A stretch of 64,000 nucleotides of DNA from Actinoallomurus liliacearum (GCF_039542035.1 NZ_BAABHJ010000005.1:744001-808000), one strand, 5' to 3'. Positions 9,857-18,654 are shown, numbered from the stretch's first letter. Made by a program: numbers and translations. Notes: generated by a model not told the origin, from the letters alone.

Positions 9857-10276
9857 ATGCTGATCCCGCGCAGGGTCAAGCACCGCAAGCAGCACCACCC
9901 GAAGCGGCGTGGGATGGCCAAGGGCGGCACGAAGGTCACCTTCGGTGAGTACGGCATTCAGGCCGTCGAGGGCGCCTACGTGACCAACCGGCAGATCGAG
10001 GCCGCTCGTATCGCCATGACCCGGCACATCAAGCGTGGCGGAAAGGTGTGGATCAACATCTACCCCGACCGTCCGCTGACCAAGAAGCCGGCCGAGACCC
10101 GGATGGGTTCCGGTAAGGGCTCGCCGGAGTGGTGGATCGCCAACGTCAAGCCCGGCCGCGTGATGTTCGAGCTGGCCGGCGTCCCGGAGCCGCTCGCTCG
10201 CGAGGCGCTGCGCCGCGCGATGCACAAGCTCCCGATGAAGTGCAAGTTCGTGAAGCGTGAAGTGGGTGAGGCGTGA
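9857..10276 (+). CDS. rplP: 50S ribosomal protein L16
   Basis: L16 is a late-assembling 50S protein at the A-site tRNA elbow. The 139-residue product begins MLIPRRVKHRKQHHPKRRG and contains GTKVTFGEYGIQA and KPAETRMGSGKGSPEWWIA, the family signature. Its stop overlaps the rpmC ATG by one base (tgatg). Confidence 0.97.
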   Translation: MLIPRRVKHRKQHHPKRRGMAKGGTKVTFGEYGIQAVEGAYVTNRQIEAARIAMTRHIKRGGKVWINIYPDRPLTKKPAETRMGSGKGSPEWWIANVKPGRVMFELAGVPEPLAREALRRAMHKLPMKCKFVKREVGEA

Positions 10277-10524
10277 TGGCCAAGGGCCTTACCGCTGACG
10301 ATCTGCGGACCCAGCCCGAGGCTGAGCTCGTCACCAAGCTCAAGGAGGCGAAGGAGGAGCTGTTCAACCTCCGCTTCCAGGCGGCGACGGGCCAGCTCGA
10401 GACTCACGGACGGCTTCGGGAAGTGAAGCGGGAGATCGCCCGCATCTACACCGTGATGCGGGAGCGTGAGCTCGGCATCGTCGAGTTCGCCGAGGAGCCC
10501 GTGGAGGAGTCCACCGATGAGTGA
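10276..10524 (+). CDS. rpmC: 50S ribosomal protein L29
   Basis: L29 is a small two-helix protein next to L23 at the tunnel exit. I place the start at ATG 10276, which shares a base with the rplP stop; a GTG 3 nt earlier is possible. The 82-residue product contains KEELFNLRFQAATGQLETHGRLREVKREIARI, the L29 core, followed by an acidic tail of about 15 residues. It overlaps rpsQ by 8 nt. Confidence 0.95.
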   Translation: MAKGLTADDLRTQPEAELVTKLKEAKEELFNLRFQAATGQLETHGRLREVKREIARIYTVMRERELGIVEFAEEPVEESTDE

Positions 10525-10789
10525 GCAGAACACCGAGACGCGGAACTACCGCAAGATCCGTGAGGGTCTCGTGGTCAGCGACAAGATGGACAAGACCGTC
10601 GTCGTCGCCGTCGAGGACCGCGTCAAGCACCCGCTGTACGGCAAGATCATCCGCCGTACCACGAAGTACAAGGCGCACGACGAGGGCAACGCCTGTGGCG
10701 TGGGCGACCGGGTTCGTCTCATGGAGACCCGGCCGATGTCCGCCACCAAGCGGTGGCGCGTCGTGGAGATCCTTGAGAAGGCCAAGTAG
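10517..10789 (+). CDS. rpsQ: 30S ribosomal protein S17
   Basis: S17 binds 16S rRNA early in assembly through an OB fold. The ATG at 10517 gives MSEQNTETRNYRKIREGLVV and 90 residues. The signature VVVAVEDRVKHPLYGKIIRR and KRWRVVEIL are present. The start lies inside rpmC (8-nt overlap), with an rbs (gtggaggag) in the rpmC coding sequence. Confidence 0.96.
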   Translation: MSEQNTETRNYRKIREGLVVSDKMDKTVVVAVEDRVKHPLYGKIIRRTTKYKAHDEGNACGVGDRVRLMETRPMSATKRWRVVEILEKAK

Positions 10790-10868
10790 CTGGCAGTCGC
10801 CGCCGAGCGACTGAGGATCGAATCCGCCAGGCTCACAACGAGAACCGGCGTGAAATACAGGAGTTGAC

Positions 10869-11237
10869 GTGATCCAGCAGGAGTCGCGACTCAAGGTCGC
10901 CGACAACACGGGTGCCAAGGAGATTCTGTGCATCCGCGTTCTCGGCGGCTCGGGTCGGCGCTATGCGGGCATCGGTGACATCATCGTCGCCACCGTGAAG
11001 GACGCCCTTCCCGGTGCCGGCGTCAAGAAGGGTGATGTCGTTAAGGCCGTCGTCGTGCGCACCCGCAAGGAGCGGGGCCGTCCCGACGGCTCCTACATCC
11101 GCTTCGACGAGAACGCGGCCGTTCTGATCAAGGACGGTGGCGACCCTCGGGGCACGCGTATCTTCGGCCCGGTCGGTCGGGAGCTGCGCGAGAAGCGGTT
11201 CATGCGCATCATCTCGCTGGCGCCGGAGGTGCTCTGA
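10869..11237 (+). CDS. rplN: 50S ribosomal protein L14
   Basis: L14 lies at the subunit interface and is the binding site of the silencing factor RsfS. It has 122 residues from GTG 10869 (MIQQESRLKVADNTGAKEI). A 79-nt spacer separates it from rpsQ, the S10/spc operon boundary. I saw no clear terminator in that spacer. The stop overlaps the rplX ATG by one base. Confidence 0.97.
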   Translation: MIQQESRLKVADNTGAKEILCIRVLGGSGRRYAGIGDIIVATVKDALPGAGVKKGDVVKAVVVRTRKERGRPDGSYIRFDENAAVLIKDGGDPRGTRIFGPVGRELREKRFMRIISLAPEVL

Positions 11238-11551
11238 TGAAGATCAAGAAGGGCGACGAGGTCGTCGTCATCGCCGGCAAGGACAAGGGCGCGACCGGGA
11301 AGGTCATCTCGGCCGACCCCAAGCGTGAGCGCGTGGTCGTCGAGGGCGTGAACATGGTGAAGCGCCACTCCAAGGAGACGAACCAGGGCCCGCGCGGCGC
11401 CAAGGAGGGCGGGGTCGTCACCGCGGAGGGGCCGATCCACGTCAGCAACGTGATGCTGCTGGAGAACGGCAAGCGCACTCGCGTCGGCTACAGCATCAAC
11501 GAAGACGGCACGAAGGTCCGCGTCTCGCGCCGTACCGGTAAGGAAATCTGA
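11237..11551 (+). CDS. rplX: 50S ribosomal protein L24
   Basis: L24 is an assembly-initiator protein of the 50S subunit with an N-terminal KOW motif (KIKKGDEVVVIAGKDKGATGK). It has 104 residues, starting at ATG 11237 on the last base of the rplN stop. Its own stop shares a base with the rplE ATG, so the three genes are tightly coupled. Confidence 0.97.
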   Translation: MKIKKGDEVVVIAGKDKGATGKVISADPKRERVVVEGVNMVKRHSKETNQGPRGAKEGGVVTAEGPIHVSNVMLLENGKRTRVGYSINEDGTKVRVSRRTGKEI

Positions 11552-12123
11552 TGACCGCCGATACGACTACGCAAACCCCGCAGCCGCGGCTCAAGCTGCG
11601 CTACCGCGAGGAGGTCGCGCAGAAGCTGCAGGACGAGTTCGGCTACGCGAACGTCATGCAGATCCCGGGCGTGACCAAGGTCAAGGTCAACATGGGCGTC
11701 GGCGACGCCGCCCGCGACTCGAAGCTCATCGAGGGCGCGGTTCGCGACCTGACGACCATCACCGGCCAGAAGCCGGCCGTCGCGCGGGCGAAGAAGTCCA
11801 TCGCGCAGTTCAAGCTGCGCGAGGGCATGCCGATCGGCGCGCACGTGACGCTGCGCGGCGACCGCATGTGGGAGTTCCTCGACCGCCTGCTGTCCCTGGC
11901 GCTGCCCCGGATCCGTGACTTCCGCGGCCTGTCGCCGAAGCACTTCGACGGCAACGGGAACTACACGTTCGGGCTCACCGAGCAGGTGATGTTCCACGAG
12001 ATCGACCCGGACAAGGTCGACCGCCAGCGCGGCATGGACATCACGATCGTGACGACCGCGACGACCGACGACGAGGGCCGGGCGCTCCTGCGGCACCTGG
12101 GCTTCCCGTTCAAGGAGAACTGA
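11551..12123 (+). CDS. rplE: 50S ribosomal protein L5
   Basis: L5 binds 5S rRNA in the central protuberance and contacts the P-site tRNA. The 190-residue product starts MTADTTTQTPQPRLKLRYRE. It contains PGVTKVKVNMGVGDA, FKLREGMPIGAHVTLRG and PRIRDFRGLSPKHFDGNGNY, all family hallmarks. One base separates its stop from rpsN. Confidence 0.97.
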   Translation: MTADTTTQTPQPRLKLRYREEVAQKLQDEFGYANVMQIPGVTKVKVNMGVGDAARDSKLIEGAVRDLTTITGQKPAVARAKKSIAQFKLREGMPIGAHVTLRGDRMWEFLDRLLSLALPRIRDFRGLSPKHFDGNGNYTFGLTEQVMFHEIDPDKVDRQRGMDITIVTTATTDDEGRALLRHLGFPFKEN

Positions 12124-12124
12124 G

Positions 12125-12310
12125 ATGGCGAAGAAGGCTCTGATCGCCAAAGCGAACCGGAAGCCCAAGCACGCCGTGCGCGCCTACACTCGGTGCTCGC
12201 GGTGCGGGCGTCCGCGTGCCGTCTTCCGCAAGTTCGGCCTGTGCCGGATCTGCTTCCGGGAGATGGCGCACCGCGGCGAGCTGCCCGGCATCACCAAGTC
12301 CAGCTGGTAA
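12125..12310 (+). CDS. rpsN: 30S ribosomal protein S14, zinc-binding short type
   Basis: This 61-residue S14 belongs to the C+ type: C-S-R-C and C-R-I-C pairs form a zinc ribbon (CSRCGRPRAVFRKFGLCRIC). It helps assemble the 30S head. Actinobacteria often also carry a zinc-free S14 elsewhere under Zur control; none is in this window. Start ATG 12125 follows the rplE stop directly. Confidence 0.96.
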   Translation: MAKKALIAKANRKPKHAVRAYTRCSRCGRPRAVFRKFGLCRICFREMAHRGELPGITKSSW

Positions 12311-12340
12311 ATCCACCGGCTTTTCGATAAATGACCGATC

Positions 12341-12361
12341 GGGCGCCTGGACAAGGCGCCC
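12341..12361 (+). other. Small GC hairpin between rpsN and rpsH
   Basis: gggcgcc (12341-12347) pairs with ggcgccc (12355-12361) across a 7-nt loop in the 109-nt spacer. It may modulate expression inside the spc operon; it lacks a T run. Confidence 0.4.
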
Positions 12362-12419
12362 ACGACCGCGTCGAAGGTCCGTGACGTACGGAAACCGCGG
12401 CGAGGAGGGCCAGTAGGCC

Positions 12420-12818
12420 ATGACGATGACCGACCCGATCGCAGACATGTTGACCCGTCTGCGGAACGCGAACTCGGCATACCACGACACCGTGGCCATG
12501 CCGTACTCGAAGATCAAGGCGCACATCGCCGAGATCCTCCAGCAGGAGGGTTACATCTCGGGATGGAGCGTGGAGGACGCCGAGGTCGGCAAGAAGCTCG
12601 TAGTCGACCTCAAGTTCGGCCCGAGCCGGGAGCGCTCGATCGCCGGGCTCAAGCGGGTGTCCAAGCCTGGCCTGCGGGTCTACGCGAAGAAGGACAACCT
12701 GCCGAAGGTCCTCGGTGGTCTCGGCGTCGCGATCATCTCGACGTCCTCCGGCCTGATGACCGACAAGCAGGCCGGCAAGCACGGTGTGGGCGGGGAAGTC
12801 CTCGCCTACGTGTGGTGA
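12420..12818 (+). CDS. rpsH: 30S ribosomal protein S8
   Basis: S8 binds the 16S central domain and, in E. coli, represses the spc operon. It has 132 residues from ATG 12420 (MTMTDPIADMLTRLRNAN); a second ATG two codons on is also possible. The C-terminal signature STSSGLMTDKQAGKHGVGGEVLAYVW is intact. It lies after a 109-nt spacer, the largest in the spc operon before secY. Confidence 0.97.
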   Translation: MTMTDPIADMLTRLRNANSAYHDTVAMPYSKIKAHIAEILQQEGYISGWSVEDAEVGKKLVVDLKFGPSRERSIAGLKRVSKPGLRVYAKKDNLPKVLGGLGVAIISTSSGLMTDKQAGKHGVGGEVLAYVW

Positions 12819-12834
12819 GGGGAGGGACCCAAGC

Positions 12835-13371
12835 ATGTCGCGTATTGGACGTCTGCCCATTCCCGTCCCCAGCGGCGTCGACGTCAAGGTCGATGGCCAG
12901 GAGGTCACGGTCAAGGGCCCGAAGGGCGAGCTGAAGCACACGGTCGCCCGGCCGATCGAGGTCGCCCAGGAGGGCGGCGAGATCAAGGTCGGTCGCCCCA
13001 GCGACGAGGGCCCGGTCCGTGCGCTGCACGGCCTCACCCGGTCGCTGATCAACAACATGGTCATCGGCGTGACGCAGGGCTACAGCAAGACGATGGAGAT
13101 CGTCGGCGTCGGCTACCGCGTTCAGGCCAAGGGCAGCAATCTCGAGTTCTCGCTCGGCTTCAGCCACTCGATCACGGTCGAGCCCCCGGCGGGCATCACC
13201 TTCCGTGTCGAGCGGCCGACCCAGTTCGTGATCGAGGGCATCGACAAGCAGAAGGTCGGCGAGGTCGCCGCGAACATCCGCAAGCTGCGTAAGCCCGACC
13301 CGTACAAGGGCAAAGGCGTGCGGTACCAGGGTGAGCAGATCCGCCGCAAGGTCGGAAAGGCTGGTAAGTAG
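12835..13371 (+). CDS. rplF: 50S ribosomal protein L6
   Basis: L6 is a two-domain 50S protein near the sarcin-ricin loop. ATG 12835 (MSRIGRLPIPVPSGVDVKV), preceded by gaggggaggga, is correct; the longer frame begins inside rpsH. The length is 178 residues. The C-terminal motif PDPYKGKGVRYQGEQIRRKVGKAGK matches the family end. Confidence 0.96.
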   Translation: MSRIGRLPIPVPSGVDVKVDGQEVTVKGPKGELKHTVARPIEVAQEGGEIKVGRPSDEGPVRALHGLTRSLINNMVIGVTQGYSKTMEIVGVGYRVQAKGSNLEFSLGFSHSITVEPPAGITFRVERPTQFVIEGIDKQKVGEVAANIRKLRKPDPYKGKGVRYQGEQIRRKVGKAGK

Positions 13372-13373
13372 AC

Positions 13374-13760
13374 ATGGCTGCGAGCAAGACTCAGGTCCGC
13401 AAGCGGACCGCGTCGCGCGCCGCGTCGCGGACCCGCCGGCACCTGCGCGTCCGCAAGAAGGTCCAGGGCACGCCGCAGCGGCCGCGCCTGGTCGTGACGC
13501 GTTCGACCAAGCACATGTTCGCGCAGATCATCGACGACCTGGCCGGTCACACGCTGGCGTCGGCGTCCACGCTGGACCCCACGCTCCGTACGGCCGAGGG
13601 CGACAAGACCGCCAAGGCGCGCAAGGTCGGCGAGCTCCTCGCCGAGCGGGCGCGCGAGGCGGGCATCAGCGCGGTGGTCTTCGACCGCGCCGGGCACCGC
13701 TACCACGGCCGCATCGCGGCCCTGGCGGACGGCGCCCGAGAGGGCGGGCTGGACTTCTGA
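13374..13760 (+). CDS. rplR: 50S ribosomal protein L18
   Basis: L18 binds 5S rRNA with L5 in the central protuberance. The 128-residue product has a basic N-terminus and the signatures PRLVVTRSTKHMFAQIIDD and VVFDRAGHRYHGRIAALADGAREGGL. It starts 2 nt after the rplF stop. Confidence 0.97.
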   Translation: MAASKTQVRKRTASRAASRTRRHLRVRKKVQGTPQRPRLVVTRSTKHMFAQIIDDLAGHTLASASTLDPTLRTAEGDKTAKARKVGELLAERAREAGISAVVFDRAGHRYHGRIAALADGAREGGLDF

Positions 13761-13806
13761 TGGCTCGTCAATCGCATCTGATGACGCACGAGAAGAGGAA
13801 CCACTA

Positions 13807-14415
13807 ATGGCAGCACCACGTCGTGGCGGCGGCGAGCGGCGCGACCGGCGTGATGACCGCCGCGGTGGCGCCGACAAGGGACAGTCGTACATCGAGCGCG
13901 TCGTAGCGATCAACCGGGTCGCTAAGGTCGTCAAGGGCGGCCGGCGCTTCAGCTTCACGGCGCTGGTCGTCGTGGGTGACGGCAACGGCACCGTGGGGGT
14001 CGGTTACGGCAAGGCCAAGGAGGTGCCCGCGGCGATCGCCAAGGGTGTCGAGGAGGCCAAGAAGCACTTCTTCAAGGTGCCGCGGATCCAGGGCACCATC
14101 CCGCACACCAGCCAGGGTGAGGAGGCCGCGGGCGTCGTCATGCTCAAGCCGGCCAGCCCCGGTACCGGTGTGATCGCGGGTGGCCCGGTGCGCGCGGTGC
14201 TGGAGTGCGCGGGCATCCACGACGTCCTGTCGAAGTCGCTCGGCTCGTCCAACGCCATCAACATCGTGCACGCGACGGTGGCGGCCCTCAAGCAGCTCAA
14301 CCGGCCCGAGGAGATCGCGGCCAAGCGGGGTCTGCCGATCGAGGACGTCGCCCCGGCCGCGATGCTCCGCGCCCGTGCCGCGGGCAGCGAGCCCCGGCAG
14401 GAGGTGGCGTCATGA
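13807..14415 (+). CDS. rpsE: 30S ribosomal protein S5
   Basis: S5 maintains decoding fidelity and the mRNA entry site. The 202-residue product has an Arg/Gly/Asp-rich N-terminus (MAAPRRGGGERRDRRDD) before the double-stranded RNA-binding domain (ERVVAINRVAKVVKGGRRFS) and GIHDVLSKSLGSSNAINIVHAT. The spectinomycin-contact loop looks normal. It overlaps rpmD by 4 nt (atga). Confidence 0.97.
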   Translation: MAAPRRGGGERRDRRDDRRGGADKGQSYIERVVAINRVAKVVKGGRRFSFTALVVVGDGNGTVGVGYGKAKEVPAAIAKGVEEAKKHFFKVPRIQGTIPHTSQGEEAAGVVMLKPASPGTGVIAGGPVRAVLECAGIHDVLSKSLGSSNAINIVHATVAALKQLNRPEEIAAKRGLPIEDVAPAAMLRARAAGSEPRQEVAS

Positions 14416-14594
14416 GCAACCTGAAGATCACGCAGGTGAAGTCCAAGATCGGTGGCAAGCAGAACCAGCGTGACACCCTGCGTACGCTCGGGCTCCGGCG
14501 GATCGGCGACAGCGTCGTCCGCGAAGACCGCCCCGAGGTGCTCGGGATGATCAACACCGTTCGCCACCTCGTGACCGTCGAGGAGGTCGACTGA
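14412..14594 (+). CDS. rpmD: 50S ribosomal protein L30
   Basis: This 60-residue L30 runs MSNLKITQVKSKIGGKQNQR through TLRTLGLRRIGDSVV to VTVEEVD. L30 binds 23S rRNA near the 5S region. ATG 14412 overlaps the rpsE stop by 4 nt; the longer upstream frame reads through rpsE and is not real. Confidence 0.96.
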   Translation: MSNLKITQVKSKIGGKQNQRDTLRTLGLRRIGDSVVREDRPEVLGMINTVRHLVTVEEVD

Positions 14595-14596
14595 CC

Positions 14597-15049
14597 ATGG
14601 GTGCAGAGACTCCGCTGCGGCCGCACCACCTGCGGCCCGCGCCGGGCGCCCACAAGTCCAAGGTCCGCAAGGGCCGCGGCGAGGCGTCCAAGGGCAAGAC
14701 GGCCGGACGCGGTACCAAGGGCACCAAGGCCCGCAACACCGTGCCGGCCGGGTTCGAGGGCGGCCAGATGCCGCTGATCCGCCGGGTTCCGAAGCTGAAA
14801 GGTTTCAAGAACCCGTTCCGGGTCGAGTACCAGGTCGTCAACGTGGCCAAGATCGCCGAGCTCTTCCCCGAGGGCGGCGAGGTCACGCCGGAGAGCCTCG
14901 CGGAGAAGGGCGCCGTGCGCGCCGGCCGCCTGGTCAAGGTCCTCGGCACTGGTGACATCTCCGTAACGGTTCAGGTCAAGGCGCACGCCTTCTCCGGTTC
15001 CGCGAAGGAGAAGATCACAGGTGCCGGAGGCACTGCGGAAGAGCTGTGA
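14597..15049 (+). CDS. rplO: 50S ribosomal protein L15
   Basis: L15 is a late 50S assembly protein. The 150-residue product has the glycine/basic N-terminal extension (HHLRPAPGAHKSKVRKGRG, GRGTKGTKARN) and GFEGGQMPLIRRVPKLKGF. ATG 14597 lies 2 nt after rpmD. A large hairpin immediately follows the stop. Confidence 0.97.
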   Translation: MGAETPLRPHHLRPAPGAHKSKVRKGRGEASKGKTAGRGTKGTKARNTVPAGFEGGQMPLIRRVPKLKGFKNPFRVEYQVVNVAKIAELFPEGGEVTPESLAEKGAVRAGRLVKVLGTGDISVTVQVKAHAFSGSAKEKITGAGGTAEEL

Positions 15050-15054
15050 GTCAA

Positions 15055-15114
15055 AGCCCTTGCGGGATTCGCCCCCGCCTTGCGGTGGCGGGGGCGGCAA
15101 TCCCCGCAAGGGCT
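15055..15114 (+). terminator. Long two-part hairpin between rplO and secY
   Basis: agcccttgcgggg-type arms (15055-15066 with 15102-15114) and inner cgcccccgcc/ggcgggggcg arms form one long stem starting 6 nt after the rplO stop. It probably attenuates or ends spc operon transcription before secY, which then has a 90-nt leader of its own. Confidence 0.65.
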
Positions 15115-15203
15115 GTTAGAGTTCGACCGGCGATACTGTCGCCGCAACTTGAGGATCGACCGAGGGCCGTGAGCGGCCGCCGGCCGGAAACCGCGCAGGA
15201 GGA

Positions 15204-16508
15204 ATGGTGCTGACCGCGTTCACTCGGGCGTTTCGAACACCCGACCTGCGCAAGAAGCTGCTCTTCACGCTGTTCATCATCGCGGTGTTCCGGCTGGGCT
15301 CTCAGCTGCCGGCACCGGGCGTGAACACCGGCGCCGTGCACCGATGCGTGGACGTCGTGAGCAAGGGGGCCAACGCCAATGTCTATGGCCTGGTCAACCT
15401 GTTCAGCGGCGGCGCGCTGCTGAAGCTATCGATCTTCGCACTGGGCATCATGCCCTATATCACCGCGAGCATCATCCTTCAGTTGCTCACCGTGGTGATC
15501 CCTCGCCTGGAGGCGCTCCGTAAGGAGGGCCAGGCCGGGACCACGAAGATCACGCAGTACACCCGCTACCTGACGATCGGCCTGGCGATCCTCCAGGGCA
15601 CCGGCATCGTCGCGATGGCGAGCACGGGCAACCTGCTCCAGGGTTGCACCGAGGACCTGCTCTGGAACAAGGGCTGGTTCACCATCGTCACGATGGTCAT
15701 CGTCATCACCGCGGGCACGTCGGTGATCATGTGGCTCGGTGAGCTGGTCACGGACCGGGGTGTCGGCAACGGCATGTCGATCCTGATCTTCACCCAGGTC
15801 GTCGCGGTCTTCCCGTCCGAGTTCTGGAACATCTACAAGACCAAGGGCGGCTTCGTCTTCGCGATCGTGCTCCTCGTGGGCATCGCGATCGTCGCCGGCG
15901 TGGTCTTCGTCGAGCAGGCGCAGCGCCGCATCCCGGTGCAGTACGCCAAGCGGATGGTCGGCCGACGGATGTACGGCGGCACCTCGACCTACATCCCGCT
16001 CAAGGTGAACCAGGCCGGCGTCATCCCGGTCATCTTCGCCTCGTCGCTGCTGTATCTCCCGCAGCTGATCGTCCAGATGTGGCACAGCTCGAACCCGGTG
16101 GCGACGTTCATCAACAAGTACCTGGTCAAGGGCGATCACCCGATCTACATGGCCCTGTACTTCCTGCTGATCATCTTCTTCACCTACTTCTACGTGGCGA
16201 TCACGTTCAACCCGACCGAGGTCGCGGACAACATGAAGAAGTACGGTGGGTTCATCCCGGGTATTCGCCCGGGGCGGCCGACCGCCGAGTACCTCGACTA
16301 CGTGCTCACGCGGATCACCGCTCCCGGTGCGCTGTACCTTGGACTCATCGCGCTGGTCCCGATGGTGGCGTTCGGCATCATCGGTGCGAGCCAGAACTTC
16401 CCGTTCGGCGGCACCAGCATTCTGATCATGGTCGGCGTCGGGCTGGACACGGTGAAGCAGATCGAGAGCCAACTCCAGCAGCGTAACTACGAGGGCTTCC
16501 TGCGGTAG
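15204..16508 (+). CDS. secY: Preprotein translocase subunit SecY
   Basis: SecY is the ten-helix membrane channel of the Sec translocon. The 434-residue product starts MVLTAFTRAFRTPDLRKKL behind an aggagg rbs. The second helix/plug region (VNLFSGGALLKLSIFALGIMP) and the loop VPYAKRM-like IPVQYAKRMVGRR, typical of SecY cytoplasmic loop C4/5, are visible. The TAG shares a base with the adk GTG, so it is coupled to adk. Confidence 0.97.
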   Translation: MVLTAFTRAFRTPDLRKKLLFTLFIIAVFRLGSQLPAPGVNTGAVHRCVDVVSKGANANVYGLVNLFSGGALLKLSIFALGIMPYITASIILQLLTVVIPRLEALRKEGQAGTTKITQYTRYLTIGLAILQGTGIVAMASTGNLLQGCTEDLLWNKGWFTIVTMVIVITAGTSVIMWLGELVTDRGVGNGMSILIFTQVVAVFPSEFWNIYKTKGGFVFAIVLLVGIAIVAGVVFVEQAQRRIPVQYAKRMVGRRMYGGTSTYIPLKVNQAGVIPVIFASSLLYLPQLIVQMWHSSNPVATFINKYLVKGDHPIYMALYFLLIIFFTYFYVAITFNPTEVADNMKKYGGFIPGIRPGRPTAEYLDYVLTRITAPGALYLGLIALVPMVAFGIIGASQNFPFGGTSILIMVGVGLDTVKQIESQLQQRNYEGFLR

Positions 16509-17161
16509 TGCGAATCGTGCTCGTGGGCCCCCCGGGAGCGGGCAAGGGGACTCAGGCCCAGTTCATCTCATCGCATCTGTCGGTCCCGAAGATTTCGACA
16601 GGTGACATCTTCCGCGCCAACGTGAGCGGTAACACGCCCCTCGGCCGTAAGGCCAAGGAGTACATGGACCGCGGCGACCTCGTCCCCGACGAGGTGACGA
16701 TCGCGATGGTGCGCGACCGGCTCGCCGAGGACGACGCGCAGGAGGGCTTCCTGCTCGACGGCTTCCCGCGGAACGTTCCGCAGGCGGAGACGCTCAAGAA
16801 GATCCTCGCCGAAATGGATCTGCGGCTCGACCTCGTCCTCGAGCTCGTGGTCGACGACGACGAGGTCGTCCGGCGGCTCTCGGGGCGCCGTACCTGCCGC
16901 AAGTGCGGGAAGATCTGGCACGTGGTCTTCGACCCGCCGTCCAAGGAGGGCGTCTGCGACGTCTGCGGCGGCGAGCTGTTCCAGCGTGACGACGACCGCG
17001 AGGAGACCATCAGGCACCGCCTGGAGGTCTACCAGGAACAGACCGCACCCCTCGCGTCGTTCTACGCCGATGAGGGCATCCTGGTCGGTATCGATGCGAC
17101 AGGGCCCGTCGAAGAGGTCACCGAGCGGGCGCTCGCCGCGCTTCGTCCCTTCACCGACTGA
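16508..17161 (+). CDS. adk: Adenylate kinase, zinc-LID type
   Basis: Adk interconverts AMP + ATP and 2 ADP. It has 217 residues from GTG 16508. The P-loop is GPPGAGKGTQ (about residues 7-16), and the AMP-binding region contains ISTGDIFRANV and LLDGFPRNVPQAE. The LID holds four cysteines (CRKCGKIW ... CDVCGGE), indicating a structural zinc as in many Gram-positive enzymes. The secY-adk-map order is conserved. Confidence 0.97.
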   Translation: MRIVLVGPPGAGKGTQAQFISSHLSVPKISTGDIFRANVSGNTPLGRKAKEYMDRGDLVPDEVTIAMVRDRLAEDDAQEGFLLDGFPRNVPQAETLKKILAEMDLRLDLVLELVVDDDEVVRRLSGRRTCRKCGKIWHVVFDPPSKEGVCDVCGGELFQRDDDREETIRHRLEVYQEQTAPLASFYADEGILVGIDATGPVEEVTERALAALRPFTD

Positions 17162-17224
17162 CCACGGTGGTGAGGCGCGGCCGGATTCCTCCGGGCGCGT
17201 CCGGATCTACCTGCGGAGCGGAGA

Positions 17225-18025
17225 GTGTGGAAGAAGCGTAAGTCGGCCATTCAGATCAAGTCGCGTGGCGAGCTGGACGTGATGCGGGAGGCCGGCCTGG
17301 TCGTCGGCCGCACACTCCAGCGGCTCACCGAGGCGGTCAAGCCCGGCATCACGACGGCGGACCTGGACGCGATCGCGGAGGACTCGATCCGCTCTGAGGG
17401 CGCGACACCGTCGTTCAAGGGCTACCAGGGGTTCCCGGCCTGCATCTGTACCTCGGTCAACGAGGAGATCGTGCACGGCATCCCCAGCCCGTCGAAGGTC
17501 CTCGCCGAGGGCGACGTCATCTCGATCGACTGCGGCGCGATCGTCGACGGCTGGCACGGCGACTCGGCCGTGACGGTGCCGGTCGGTGAGATCACCCCGG
17601 AGGAGCGCAGGCTCCTCGAGGTCTGCGAGGAGTCGATGTGGCGCGGCCTGGCGGCCGGGCTGGCCGGCGGCCGGCTCAGCGACATCGGGCACGCCGTCGA
17701 GACGTACGTCCGCGGCCAGGGCGACTACGGCATCGTCGAGGAGTACGTCGGCCACGGCATCGGCACGGAGATGCACATGGACCCGGCCGTGCCCAACTAC
17801 GGGCTGCCGGGCCGCGGGCCGGTGCTGGTACCGGGCATGTGCTTCGCGGTCGAGCCGATGGTCAACCTGGGCACGGCCGAGACCCTGCTGCTCGACGACG
17901 ACTGGACCGTCATCACCGGCGACGGCCGGCGCTCGGCGCACTTCGAGCACACCTTCGCCGTCACCGAGGACGGCCCCTGGGTGCTCACCGCCCTCGACGG
18001 CGGCGCCCGCCTCAAGGACGCCTGA
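17225..18025 (+). CDS. map: Methionine aminopeptidase, type I
   Basis: It removes the initiator methionine from nascent proteins using two metal ions. It has 266 residues from GTG 17225 (MWKKRKSAIQIKSRGELDVM), preceded by gcggagag. Metal ligands are visible in SIDCGAIVDGWHGDSA (two Asp), GHGIGTEMHMDP (His), FAVEPMV (Glu) and FEHTFAVTEDGP (Glu). This is the last housekeeping gene before the RiPP cassette. Confidence 0.96.
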   Translation: MWKKRKSAIQIKSRGELDVMREAGLVVGRTLQRLTEAVKPGITTADLDAIAEDSIRSEGATPSFKGYQGFPACICTSVNEEIVHGIPSPSKVLAEGDVISIDCGAIVDGWHGDSAVTVPVGEITPEERRLLEVCEESMWRGLAAGLAGGRLSDIGHAVETYVRGQGDYGIVEEYVGHGIGTEMHMDPAVPNYGLPGRGPVLVPGMCFAVEPMVNLGTAETLLLDDDWTVITGDGRRSAHFEHTFAVTEDGPWVLTALDGGARLKDA

Positions 18026-18216
18026 GCGCTCCTGCGGTCGCCGGTTGCCGGTCGCGACCTGAGTGCCCCGAGTTCTGGTCGCCGGGACGACGAGAAGTCC
18101 CGGCACAGAGAAGTCTCTGCGCTCGGCCTGTGATCGCCGCGGCTGTGGATCGGGGTGTGGCGCGGCGTAATCTCTGGATTAAGGAATCCGGGGGCTCCTG
18201 AGGGAGAGGATCGACC

Positions 18217-18654
18217 ATGGCGCTCAATCCCGAGATCCGCGCCTCCGACGCCGATCGTGATCGGGTCGCGGCTGCGCTGCGGGAGCACTGTGCTCAGGGG
18301 CGCATCGGCGTCGACGAGTTGAACGAGCGCCTCGACCTCGCCTACCGCGCGCGAACGCTGGGCGACCTGCAGAAGGTGACCAGCGACCTCCCCGAAGAGG
18401 ACATGTACGAACTGCCGGTGCCGGCGTATCGGCAGTCGACGCCCGCCCACCGTCCCGGGGGCGGTCTCCAGCGGACGGGGATGCGGGCGGGCTGGGCGAC
18501 GTACGCGTCGGTCAACCTGGTCTGCTTCGTGGTCTGGCTGCTCACCGCCGTGACGGCGGGCGCCTGGTACCCGTGGTGGATCTGGGTGGCGGGCCCGTGG
18601 GGCGCGCTGATGCTGGCCGGGCAGTTCTTCGGACGAGGGGAAGAGCGCCGCTGA
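18217..18654 (+). CDS. DUF1707 domain, two-helix membrane protein
   Basis: The N-terminal 60 residues match the actinobacterial DUF1707/SHOCT-like pattern: IRASDADRDRVAAALREHCAQGRIGVDELNERL followed by AYRARTLGDLQKVTSDLP. A Pro-rich linker precedes two hydrophobic helices (VNLVCFVVWLLTAVTAGAWY and WIWVAGPWGALMLAGQFF). The 145-residue product starts at ATG 18217 with rbs gagggagagg. The function is unknown; it often regulates or accompanies membrane proteins. It is co-directional with map but separated by 191 nt. Confidence 0.85.
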   Translation: MALNPEIRASDADRDRVAAALREHCAQGRIGVDELNERLDLAYRARTLGDLQKVTSDLPEEDMYELPVPAYRQSTPAHRPGGGLQRTGMRAGWATYASVNLVCFVVWLLTAVTAGAWYPWWIWVAGPWGALMLAGQFFGRGEERR